Shown here: positions 5,955 to 12,449 of the stretch, piece after piece
Layout: the number at the start of each line of letters is the position of its first letter
Position numbering within the stretch: the first letter of the stretch is position 1
NCBI GenBank assembly: GCA_964556075.1
Contig: CAZKUV010000020.1
Coordinates: 1-13,045, forward strand
DNA length: 13,045 nucleotides
Direction: 5' to 3'
Source: JAUIHN01 sp964556075
GTDB lineage: Bacteria > Patescibacteriota > Saccharimonadia > Saccharimonadales > Saccharimonadaceae
Notes under the pieces: generated by a model
The model's input: only the letters and a program-made list of their open reading frames with translations
Database searches by the model: none
What the model was told of the DNA's origin: nothing
Translations under genes and position numbers: made by a program

Positions 5955-6608
5955 ATGTATTTTCAGAGTCGTTACGAGGCCGGGCAAATACTCGGTGGTA
6001 AATTGGCGGATGCCTATCGCTCGGAAGATTGCGCCGTCATTGCGCTGAGCGACGGCGCCGCTTTGGTGGCCGAACCTGTCGCCAAGCAACTTGACTCGCT
6101 GATCACGATGTTGCTTATCGAGGAGATTGAGATTCCTGGGGAAAGCATGCTAATCGGGGGTGTTTCCGAAGGCGGGAACTTCGCGTACAGCTCTTCATTC
6201 ACACTTGGAGAAATCAAGGGGTACGTCGGAGAATATCACGGGTATTTAGAGGAAGAAAAACGAAGAGCCTTCCAGAAACTTAACAGGCTTGTCACCAGCG
6301 GCACGCTTATTGACCGTGATCGATTGCAAAACAAGGTGATAATTCTTATTTCCGATGGGTTCAGTGATGGCATCGCCCTTGACGTGGCGATTGACTTCTT
6401 AAAGCCGGTTAAACTCAAAAAGCTTGTCATCGCCGCGCCTGTCGCCGCCGTTGCCGCCGTCGACAAACTCCACGTATTGGCTGATGAGCTCCATATTCTC
6501 GACGTTAAAGAAAACTTCATGGGCATCAACCATTACTACGAGGAAAATGACATTCCGTCCCATGAGGAAACGGTGAAAAGAATCAACCAAATTTCGTCGG
6601 ATTGCTGA
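5955..6608 (+). CDS. Phosphoribosyltransferase-like protein (COG1926-like), probably altered active site
   Basis: A 217-residue cytoplasmic protein that resembles the COG1926 predicted phosphoribosyltransferases: an FQSRYEAGQILGGKL start, a core strand before a PRPP-type loop (VIILISDGFSDGIALDVAI, 128-146), the strand VIAAPVAAVAAVD (158-170), and an NHYYEE...EE ending. In active family members I would expect a loop like VDDGIATG; here it reads ISDGFSDG, and the earlier glycine-rich loop (usually PRGG) reads SDGA at 32-35. Nucleotide or PRPP chemistry may therefore be changed or lost, leaving a binding role. The start is the ATG at 5955, six bases after a -10 box. It is divergent from priA and upstream of the winged-helix and recJ genes. 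Substrate unknown. Confidence 0.7.
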   Translation: MYFQSRYEAGQILGGKLADAYRSEDCAVIALSDGAALVAEPVAKQLDSLITMLLIEEIEIPGESMLIGGVSEGGNFAYSSSFTLGEIKGYVGEYHGYLEEEKRRAFQKLNRLVTSGTLIDRDRLQNKVIILISDGFSDGIALDVAIDFLKPVKLKKLVIAAPVAAVAAVDKLHVLADELHILDVKENFMGINHYYEENDIPSHEETVKRINQISSDC

Positions 6609-6617
6609 TAATCGAGC

Positions 6618-6646
6618 TTGCCAAAGACAGTGGAAAAATGTAGAAT
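6618..6646 (+). promoter_or_regulatory. Promoter for the winged-helix regulator and recJ
   Basis: TTGCCA (6618-6623) and TAGAAT (6641-6646) are separated by 17 bp. The predicted leader is about 30 bases and includes an AGG 6 bases before the ATG at 6684. This promoter differs from the leaderless ones elsewhere in the window. Confidence 0.5.
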
Positions 6647-6683
6647 AAAAAGCAACGAACTGGTGGAGAATTATAGGTAAAAT

Positions 6684-6992
6684 ATGTTGGACGTCTTCAT
6701 TACATCCCGAGTACGACGCAAGATAGTCGTGGTATACGCGAAATATCCAGACTTCCATACGCACGTGCGTGGACTCGCGAAACTGATTAAAGAGGATCCG
6801 GGGAATATCCAGCGAGAACTAAAGCGCCTTGAAAAGGTAGGATTCCTGACGAGCGAGAAACAAGGAAATACCAAGATTTACTCCACGAACAAGCAATTCC
6901 CGATTTTTAAAGAACTTCAAAGCATCGTGATTAAGTCTCAGCAGCAAGCTGCGGGTCGTCAGAAACGACCATCCGCAGACGTTAGATTATAA
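6684..6992 (+). CDS. Winged-helix DNA-binding protein
   Basis: A 102-residue probable transcription regulator. The sequence runs FITSRVRRKIVVVYAKYPDF, then a recognition-helix region VRGLAKLIKEDPGNIQRELKRLEKVGFL (about 28-55), then a wing (TSEKQGNTKIYSTN, 56-69). This is the ArsR/MarR-like fold of a family that often carries the pattern of SKVR near the start and REL.RLE..G.L in the recognition helix. There is no effector domain; the tail is basic (QQQAAGRQKRPSADVRL) and may touch DNA. The TAA stop abuts the recJ ATG, so the two are co-transcribed. The target is unknown; autoregulation or control of recJ is only a guess. The ATG at 6684 has weak ribosome-binding support. Confidence 0.8.
   Translation: MLDVFITSRVRRKIVVVYAKYPDFHTHVRGLAKLIKEDPGNIQRELKRLEKVGFLTSEKQGNTKIYSTNKQFPIFKELQSIVIKSQQQAAGRQKRPSADVRL
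6951..6976 (+). repeat. Imperfect hairpin at the end of the winged-helix gene
   Basis: GGTCGT (6954-6959) pairs with ACGACC (6965-6970) around a 5-base loop, and the outer bases GCG and CGC can extend the stem past a bulge. No T tract follows, so it is not a terminator. It lies 17 bases before the recJ start, which has no Shine-Dalgarno site. Confidence 0.35.
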
Positions 6993-8678
6993 ATGAGTTT
7001 ATTCGACGAAATTTTACGGGCTCGTGGGCTTAGTGGCAGGGCGCGGGAACTATTTTTGTCGCCTGATTATTCACTTAAACACGATCCCTTTTTGTTACCA
7101 GATATGGACAAAGCGGTCGATCGGCTCGTTCTCGCCAAAGAGAGAAACGAGCACGTCGCGATTTACGGTGATTATGATATCGACGGTCTTTCGGCGACAG
7201 CACTCCTGCTAGATGCCTTTAATAGTTTTGGATTTAAGACTGTAACGCCATTCATTCCGAACCGGTTCACCGAAGGGTACGGACTCACGGTCGATGCCAT
7301 TGAAAAGCTGGCCGATGGCGGAGCGCAGCTTATCGTGACGGTCGACACCGGTAGCCTCAGTCACAAGGAAATCGAGAGAGCGAATCAGCTCGGCGTAGAT
7401 GTTATTGTAACCGATCACCATAACGTAGCCGACACCCCACCTCCAGCCGTCGCGACAGTCAATCCAAAACGCTTACTACAACAGTATCCAGAGCAGTACA
7501 GCGAATATATGTTCATTCCAACTGCCGGAAATTCGGTTGCAGCCTATCCGTTTCTCGATTTGGCTGCGGTCGGGGTCGCATTCAAGCTTGTGCAGGCGCT
7601 CCAGTCTCGGGTTGAGGGTCTCCCAGATGGGCACGAGAAATGGCTGCTCGATCTTGTGGCGCTCGGTACCGTCTGTGACATCGTTACGCTCGTCGACGAG
7701 AACCGAACGAACGTGTTCTGGGGGTTAAAAGTCATGGCGAAAACCAGACGGCCAGGTCTAAAGGCTCTCATGGCGGTAGCTGGCATTGATCCCGAGCAGG
7801 TTACTGCTCGGAGTCTAGGATTCGGGCTTGGTCCTCGTATGAATGCCGCCGGCAGGCTGGAGACGGCGCTCTACGCGCTCGAACTACTCACCACTGATAA
7901 TCCGAGCGTGGCGCTCGAAAAGGCGCAATTACTTGATGACATGAACCGAGCCAGGCGGGCGGAGCAAGACAGAATTTACGAAGAGGCTGTTGCCCAAGCG
8001 GAGCAATACGCAAACGACCCTGTTCTGGTGGTATCGGGGAAAGGCTGGAGTCACGGGATTATTGGTATCGTAGCAGCGAAGCTTCTCGAAACTTTCAAGA
8101 AACCGACATACGTACTTGAAGAGCTCGGTGAAGAGGCGAAGGGAAGCGCGCGTAGTTATGGTGATTTCAGCGCGGCCGACGCGATCCGGGCGGCAGAAGA
8201 TCTTATCACCAAGGGGGGTGGACATAAGATGGCCGCAGGGGTGACATTGCCGACAGGAAACATACCTGCGTTCAGAGAACGGGTCAACGAATTCTACCGA
8301 GAGTGCAACCTATTCAACCAGCCGGCATTGCTGCTTCCGAAAGCGGACGTCACGGCTCGGTTTAGTGACGTAAACGAGGAGTTGGTTAAACAGATTTCAC
8401 TCTTGGAGCCGTTTGGTAACGGTAATCCGCAGCCGGTATTAAAAAGCGAGCGAGCGGTAGTAGTTCACCAGCGCCGTATGGGAACAAACGGACAGCACCT
8501 TAAGCTGGAGCTTAGGGACAGTGACGGTCATGCGCTCGTCGTGATGGCGTTTAGCGCCCCCGAGCATTTCTTCGTGGAGCCGGGGGAGCGGGTAGATATT
8601 TGGTATCAGCCGGACATTAACGAGTGGAACGGTCGACGGACTGTCGAAGGGCGTCTTCTGCATATTGAGGTCGTATAG
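6993..8678 (+). CDS. recJ: Single-stranded-DNA-specific exonuclease RecJ
   Basis: A 5'-to-3' exonuclease of recombinational and mismatch repair, from the DHH phosphoesterase superfamily. The 561-residue protein shows motif I YGDYDIDG (58-65), a VDTG strand (117-120), the DHH triad (141-143), LDLVALGTVCDIV (219-231) and GLGPRMNAAGRL (278-289). The DHHA1 part follows with SHGIIGIVAAKLL (353-365), SARSYGDFSAADAI (385-398) and GGGHKMAAG (408-416). An OB-type domain comes last (about 455-561). A stretch at 161-186 (YPEQYSEYMFIPTAG and around) looks longer than in relatives I recall. The ATG follows the preceding TAA with no gap and no Shine-Dalgarno site, so it likely depends on termination-reinitiation. 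The last 73 bases overlap the converging GNAT gene. Confidence 0.96.
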   Translation: MSLFDEILRARGLSGRARELFLSPDYSLKHDPFLLPDMDKAVDRLVLAKERNEHVAIYGDYDIDGLSATALLLDAFNSFGFKTVTPFIPNRFTEGYGLTVDAIEKLADGGAQLIVTVDTGSLSHKEIERANQLGVDVIVTDHHNVADTPPPAVATVNPKRLLQQYPEQYSEYMFIPTAGNSVAAYPFLDLAAVGVAFKLVQALQSRVEGLPDGHEKWLLDLVALGTVCDIVTLVDENRTNVFWGLKVMAKTRRPGLKALMAVAGIDPEQVTARSLGFGLGPRMNAAGRLETALYALELLTTDNPSVALEKAQLLDDMNRARRAEQDRIYEEAVAQAEQYANDPVLVVSGKGWSHGIIGIVAAKLLETFKKPTYVLEELGEEAKGSARSYGDFSAADAIRAAEDLITKGGGHKMAAGVTLPTGNIPAFRERVNEFYRECNLFNQPALLLPKADVTARFSDVNEELVKQISLLEPFGNGNPQPVLKSERAVVVHQRRMGTNGQHLKLELRDSDGHALVVMAFSAPEHFFVEPGERVDIWYQPDINEWNGRRTVEGRLLHIEVV

Positions 8679-9157
8679 TTTTTTGACAGTACCACGTCAG
8701 GAGTGCCACTCGAGTATAAGTCGACGATTTCTACTGGGGTATATCCCTGGCTTTCGAGAAAAGCAAGCATTTCATGGTTGGTGAGTTTTGTATCGACGGT
8801 ATACTGGCTTGTCTCAGGATAGTGCTCCCTGGCTACGAATTCGGCGTTACGAAGCGTAAACGCGGCGACGTGGCGACCCCTAAAATCGGGATTAATCGAT
8901 ATATTTCGGATATCGACAGTTGTTGGCTCGTCGGGTTCTGGGCGAAAGACGATGGCACCGGCGACGGCTCTACCAAACTTCGCGAGCAAGGCATGGCGGC
9001 TACCCGACACTAGCTCGGCTTCGGTTTTTTCGACCCAAGCAGCGTGCATCGGGTAGTCTTTTTCCGTGGGTATCCATAACCTCGGCTGCCTTAAATGATC
9101 GACGACCTGGGCGGCGTTTTTCGGGTTCATCGTATCGGTCAGGCGGAAATCTATCAT
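8606..9157 (-). CDS. GNAT family N-acetyltransferase
   Basis: A 183-residue acetyltransferase-like protein. Motif A, which binds acetyl-CoA, is visible as IRNISINPDFRGRHVAAFTL (83-102), with the RGRHVA turn fitting the [RQ]xxGx[GA] pattern. A C-terminal part (TKLTNHEMLAFLESQGY, 123-139) follows the usual N..m..fl...GY layout. The substrate cannot be told. The start at 9157 lies 10 bases after the permease stop and lacks a Shine-Dalgarno site; an ATG at 9130 is an alternative. The final 24 or so residues (TTSICRRRPSTVRRPFHS and on) are basic, unlike the rest, and are encoded antisense to the end of recJ. They look like an extension beyond the natural family end near VVLSKNY. Confidence 0.8.
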   Translation of the reverse strand: MIDFRLTDTMNPKNAAQVVDHLRQPRLWIPTEKDYPMHAAWVEKTEAELVSGSRHALLAKFGRAVAGAIVFRPEPDEPTTVDIRNISINPDFRGRHVAAFTLRNAEFVAREHYPETSQYTVDTKLTNHEMLAFLESQGYTPVEIVDLYSSGTPDVVLSKNYTTSICRRRPSTVRRPFHSLMSG

Positions 9158-9167
9158 GGACGAACAG

Positions 9168-10400
9168 CTATTTAGAAAACAGTTTGGATAGTTTGATGGT
9201 CGAACCGAATTCGAGCGCGCCGAGCTTGAAAGCACGAACCGCAACCCAAATACTCAGGAACATGAACAGCGTCATGACGGCGAGAATCAGCCAGGGCTCT
9301 ATACCTTCCATGTTGCCGACCGTATTGCGGATAAGAGCGACCACAGGCGACGTCAGAGGGAAGTAACTGAGTAATTGCACAACGGGACCTTTCGGGTCTG
9401 TGATGATTGGCATGAAGAAGTAAAACGGAATGAAAGCCCCGATAAAGAAAACGCTTGAGAAATTGTTGGCTTCTTTACTGCTTGGCGCCGCAGCCGCGGT
9501 AGCGGTCATGAATCCTGCGAACATCAAAAAACCGACGATGAGGTAGGCGGCGCCGAGTAGGATGGGAATCGGTTCGAGCGTTATTCTGTCGATACTGACA
9601 CCTGCCGGTAACGACAGCGTATCGTTTCCGACTTGTCGTAGACCGATGTAGCCGGCAACCGCGAGAAGGACGAAGAACGCGACTTGGGTGAGCGTGACGA
9701 GGCTGACAGCCAACAGCTTGCCAACGATGAGGGTGCGCGGATTGACGTATGTAAGAACCATTTCCATTGAGCGGTTTTCCTTCTCTTCGCTGACGCTCGT
9801 AAGCATGTAGCTGATGGAGAAAGCGAAAATAATATAAAACAGAACGATGAACAGTCCTGGCGCGATATAGTCGTTGAGGCCACCGGTCGCAACCCCGTCC
9901 TTAAACATAGTGACGTCCCCTGACGCACCGCTCTGTGCGAGTGCGATAACCTCGGCTGACCCGAGCGGGATAAAGAGACTGGTCTTTAGCAGATTATCGG
10001 CGATACTTGTAACTCCCGAGCTCTTGGTGAGATCGTTCGTGCTGAGATACGCTTGATAGGTGCGGGTTTCGGCTAGGTTTTCCGGAAAAACGACTAAGGC
10101 TACGAGCTCTCCACGGCGGACGAGTTCGCGTGCCTCTCTCGGGTCTTCGTTGGTCGCAAACTCAAGCCCACTTCGCTCTGCCACGCTTCGGTTAATGAGA
10201 CCGCTGTTGTCGATAATAGAGACGTTTTTGAGCTCGCTGGCTATCTCCTCGATACGCTCGGCGCTGCTTTTGTTTCCGAAGTAGCTTAGCGCGATAATCC
10301 CCGCGATAAGAGATGGTATCGCTATCATGACTATCCAGAAACTAGGCTGCTTGACGATAGTGAGGTATTCGTGGCGGATGACGGACCGAAGTTTAGACAT
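9168..10400 (-). CDS. ABC-2 type transporter permease (NatB-like)
   Basis: Membrane subunit of an ABC exporter, 410 aa. One membrane helix near the N-terminus (about 21-41, FWIVMIAIPSLIAGIIAL) precedes a large extracytoplasmic domain (about 42-176). A cluster of five more helices follows (about 178-201, 224-254, 277-304, 314-332, 368-392). The EEKENRSMEMVL segment after the second helix is the cytoplasmic coupling motif of the NatB/YhaP type. The start at 10400 is firm: GGAGG (10407-10411) lies 6 bases upstream, inside the ATPase gene, and ATGTCTAA overlaps that gene's stop by 8 bases. It forms one unit with the ATPase before it and the GNAT gene after it. Substrate unknown; Na+, peptides or drugs are options seen in the wider family. 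Confidence 0.9.
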   Translation of the reverse strand: MSKLRSVIRHEYLTIVKQPSFWIVMIAIPSLIAGIIALSYFGNKSSAERIEEIASELKNVSIIDNSGLINRSVAERSGLEFATNEDPREARELVRRGELVALVVFPENLAETRTYQAYLSTNDLTKSSGVTSIADNLLKTSLFIPLGSAEVIALAQSGASGDVTMFKDGVATGGLNDYIAPGLFIVLFYIIFAFSISYMLTSVSEEKENRSMEMVLTYVNPRTLIVGKLLAVSLVTLTQVAFFVLLAVAGYIGLRQVGNDTLSLPAGVSIDRITLEPIPILLGAAYLIVGFLMFAGFMTATAAAAPSSKEANNFSSVFFIGAFIPFYFFMPIITDPKGPVVQLLSYFPLTSPVVALIRNTVGNMEGIEPWLILAVMTLFMFLSIWVAVRAFKLGALEFGSTIKLSKLFSK

Positions 10401-11136
10401 GAGTAACCTCCGAACTTTTTTCATTGTAAATAGAGACAAAAATATCTTCGATTGACGAAGAATCGAATTCCTTCTTGACGTCTTTGACGCTGCCATAGGC
10501 GCGAGCCTTGCCGTCTTTTAGAATAAGAAGGCGGTCGGCGAGGCGCTCGACTTCCTCCATGAGGTGGGTGATGTAAATGACCGCGGTTCCTTGCTGTTGA
10601 AGTTCGTCGACAAGGTCGAGCAGGAGTTTACGGTTGACCGGATCGAGTCCCTTGGTCGGCTCATCGAGAATTAATAGTTCCGGGTTTCCGATAATCGCGA
10701 CGCCGAGCTGCACCTTTTGCTGTTGTCCACCTGAGAGTTTCTTAAGTTTGACGTTGGCTTTGTCTGCCAGGTCAACCCTCTCAAGGTAGGAAAGGGCTTC
10801 TTTCCTGGCGGCTTCCCGCGTCATCCCTTTTAATTCGCCGAAGTACGTCATTGTATCGAGCACTTTCGCTCTGGTATAAAGACCGCGCTCTTCGGGGAGG
10901 TAGCCGACAATGGACGCGTTCTCGGGCGTCAGTTTTTTGCCTTTGACCAGCATTTCGCCGCTGGTGATATCGTAGATGCCGAGAAGGCTGCGGATCGTGC
11001 TCGTCTTTCCCGATCCGTTCGATCCTAGGAAGGCGAACACCTCTCCGGGGAAGACATCAAAACTTAGGTGCTCAACAATCTTCTTGTCGCCGATCGTGAG
11101 GCTGTAGTCTTTTACGCTGACAATAGGTTTCTTCAT
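10393..11136 (-). CDS. ABC transporter ATP-binding protein (NatA-like)
   Basis: ATPase subunit partnered with the downstream permease, 247 aa. Motifs: Walker A GSNGSGKT (38-45), the Q-loop region GYLPEERGLY (78-87, with glutamate where glutamine is common, as in many NatA-type proteins), signature LSGGQQQ (134-140), Walker B LLILDEP (154-160), D-loop GLDP (163-166) and the H-loop histidine H191. The short C-terminus with SIEDIFVSI matches the tail of NatA-type subunits. I chose the ATG at 11136: translation could start upstream in frame, but that region is unrelated in character and holds the promoter, with TACACT 6 bases before this ATG. No Shine-Dalgarno site is present. Divergent from the pilin 2 gene. 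Confidence 0.93.
   Translation of the reverse strand: MKKPIVSVKDYSLTIGDKKIVEHLSFDVFPGEVFAFLGSNGSGKTSTIRSLLGIYDITSGEMLVKGKKLTPENASIVGYLPEERGLYTRAKVLDTMTYFGELKGMTREAARKEALSYLERVDLADKANVKLKKLSGGQQQKVQLGVAIIGNPELLILDEPTKGLDPVNRKLLLDLVDELQQQGTAVIYITHLMEEVERLADRLLILKDGKARAYGSVKDVKKEFDSSSIEDIFVSIYNEKSSEVTHV
10407..10411 (-). promoter_or_regulatory. Strong Shine-Dalgarno site of the permease gene
   Basis: GGAGG on the minus strand, 6 bases before the ATG at 10400, embedded in the last codons of the ATPase gene. It decides the permease start and shows that the organism does use Shine-Dalgarno initiation at operon-internal genes. Confidence 0.8.
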
Positions 11137-11142
11137 ACACCT

Positions 11143-11151
11143 AGTGTAACA
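11143..11151 (-). promoter_or_regulatory. Extended -10 promoter of the ABC operon, leaderless type
   Basis: On the minus strand TGT-TACACT ends 6 bases before the ATG at 11136. No good -35 box is seen, as expected for an extended -10 promoter. Confidence 0.55.
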
Positions 11152-11176
11152 GCAGGCAATTGACGGACGCCAGTGC

Positions 11177-11205
11177 TTGTCGGAACCGTGGCAAAGCAGT
11201 ACTAT
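11177..11205 (+). promoter_or_regulatory. Promoter of pilin 2, leaderless type
   Basis: TTGTCG (11177-11182) and TACTAT (11200-11205) are exactly 17 bp apart, and the -10 box ends 6 bases before the ATG at 11212. Confidence 0.6.
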
Positions 11206-11211
11206 TGAGGC

Positions 11212-11766
11212 ATGCATGTACCATTAGCGGGATGGGATAGACGAGGCTTTACGATCGTGGAGCTACTCATAGTCATCGTCGTGATTGCCATCTTGGCTGC
11301 GATTGCAACCGTCGCGTATACCGGCGTGCAGAAACGGGCGCGGGATACAAAAAGAATCGATGATATTGCGAAAATAGAGAAGGCGTTCAAACTCTGGGCG
11401 GCTGATACCGGTGGAGATTTTACGGATATGAACGCCGGGTCGGGCGGTGGCGAATCTGGCTGGTTCGATACGGCTTATACCACCTACCCCTCGGTTAAAT
11501 CGGTGCTGGTTGACGCGGGCTATTTAAGTAACGATATCGTGGATCCTATCAACAAGAAGAGCCCGACGAGCGACGCGTACGCCTATATGATTACGACGTG
11601 TTCGGGCGCGAGTAGCGCGACTCATCGTGTGTTGTTAGCGCGCCTTGAAAACCCGCCCGAATCCACTCCGAGCGAGCAGGTTGGCGGGGTCTGTTCGGGT
11701 GGAAATTTCGCTACGTACACTTCCACTTACAATATGAATTACGTGAAACTTGTCAGTATCGAGTAG
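11212..11766 (+). CDS. Type IV pilin or pseudopilin (pilin 2)
   Basis: A 184-residue prepilin. The leader MHVPLAGWDRRG precedes a predicted cut at G12|F13, with glutamate at +5 of the mature chain (E17). A hydrophobic helix spans about 13-36, followed by the charged segment KRARDTKRIDDIAKIEKAFKL typical of pseudopilins of the GspG/PilA kind. The globular part carries glycine-rich stretches and exactly two cysteines (C130, C161). Its C-terminal domain is unlike those of pilins 1, 3 and 4. There is no Shine-Dalgarno site; a promoter lies 6 bases before the ATG. Pilin 3 follows 28 bases after the stop, so the two probably share a transcript. Assembly ATPase and prepilin peptidase are not in this window. 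Confidence 0.92.
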   Translation: MHVPLAGWDRRGFTIVELLIVIVVIAILAAIATVAYTGVQKRARDTKRIDDIAKIEKAFKLWAADTGGDFTDMNAGSGGGESGWFDTAYTTYPSVKSVLVDAGYLSNDIVDPINKKSPTSDAYAYMITTCSGASSATHRVLLARLENPPESTPSEQVGGVCSGGNFATYTSTYNMNYVKLVSIE

Positions 11767-11776
11767 AGGTGAGGAG

Positions 11777-11783
11777 AAGGGGG
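11777..11783 (+). promoter_or_regulatory. Shine-Dalgarno site of pilin 3
   Basis: AAGGGGG lies 11 bases before the ATG at 11795, with GGAG just upstream. It is the only pilin in the window with a purine-rich ribosome binding site, in keeping with its place inside an operon. Confidence 0.5.
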
Positions 11784-11794
11784 TTGCGAAAAGC

Positions 11795-12391
11795 ATGAAC
11801 CGGAACGGATCAAGGGAAGGGGCACGGTCCGGCTTCACGATTGTCGAGCTTCTCATCGTCATCGTCGTTATAGCGATTCTCGCTAGTATTGCAGTCGTAG
11901 CGTTTAGCGGGATACAGAAAAGAGCCAAGGTGTCGGCGGCGAAGGCAGATTTGGCGAATATAGGAAAGCAAATGCAATTGTATTACGCGGATCACGGTCG
12001 GTATCCATCAACTCTACAAGTGCCGAGAACTGATATCGCTAACATCTTAAAAGCGGCCGGGTTATACGAAGTTACTCGAGCGTCCAGCCAAGAAGCGTGG
12101 GCGGCTGGAGAGCGTCCGGCGAAACGGTTCGTGTTCTGTACCCCGGAAGGAGATACGCAGCGGTATGCTGTAGTCGTTGACTTTCCAATCTTGGCGGATA
12201 CGTTTGAAATGGTTGGTGAGACTACCTATTTCATAGATCATACTGGCGTCATTCAGGAGATGATATTCACCGAAAGTTATCCGGGGATCATCGCCAGAAG
12301 CCTCTGCGTGAATGCCACGGGTGTCAACCCGGACGTGTGGGAGATGTGGACGATTTGGAGCAACTCGGTACCCGAGCCGTGGGCGGAGTAG
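11795..12391 (+). CDS. Type IV pilin or pseudopilin (pilin 3)
   Basis: A 198-residue prepilin with leader MNRNGSREGARSG and predicted cleavage at G13|F14 (E18 at +5). The hydrophobic helix covers about 14-38 and continues into KRAKVSAAKADLANIGKQMQLYYADHGRYP, the classical helix-to-globule transition of pseudopilins. The C-terminal domain has two cysteines (C115, C171) and several aromatic residues near the end (WEMWTIW). I chose the ATG at 11795 because it gives a normal leader length and has purine-rich sequence upstream; the frame continues 15 codons further up to a TTG without support. It probably shares the pilin 2 transcript. Its globular domain is not obviously related to the other pilins here. 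Confidence 0.92.
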   Translation: MNRNGSREGARSGFTIVELLIVIVVIAILASIAVVAFSGIQKRAKVSAAKADLANIGKQMQLYYADHGRYPSTLQVPRTDIANILKAAGLYEVTRASSQEAWAAGERPAKRFVFCTPEGDTQRYAVVVDFPILADTFEMVGETTYFIDHTGVIQEMIFTESYPGIIARSLCVNATGVNPDVWEMWTIWSNSVPEPWAE

Positions 12392-12396
12392 CAAGA

Positions 12397-12429
12397 AGAT
12401 GTCTGTTTATGTATTGTCAGAGATGTCTG
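12397..12429 (+). repeat. 9-bp direct repeats flanking the pilin 4 -35 box
   Basis: AGATGTCTG occurs at 12397-12405 and 12421-12429, 24 bases apart start to start, with the -35 box TTGTCA (12414-12419) between them. The spacing is a little over two helical turns. This could be a regulator binding site or chance. Confidence 0.35.
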
Positions 12430-12443
12430 ATTGAGGGTATGAT
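12414..12443 (+). promoter_or_regulatory. Promoter of pilin 4, leaderless type
   Basis: TTGTCA (12414-12419) and TATGAT (12438-12443) are 18 bp apart, and the -10 box ends 6 bases before the ATG at 12450. It gives pilin 4 its own transcript, separate from pilins 2 and 3. Confidence 0.6.
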
Positions 12444-12449
12444 GGGCGT

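Noticed and set aside
6399..6764. A minus-strand open frame across the end of the PRTase-like gene and the start of the winged-helix gene
   Set aside because: It spans a credible promoter and two sense genes and shows no domain.
8640..8686. T-run after the recJ stop as an intrinsic terminator
   Set aside because: The TTTTTT run has no GC-rich stem directly before it, and on the other strand it encodes part of the GNAT protein.
12062..12394. A minus-strand open frame antisense to pilin 3
   Set aside because: It is a shadow of the pilin reading frame, with no start signal or motif.
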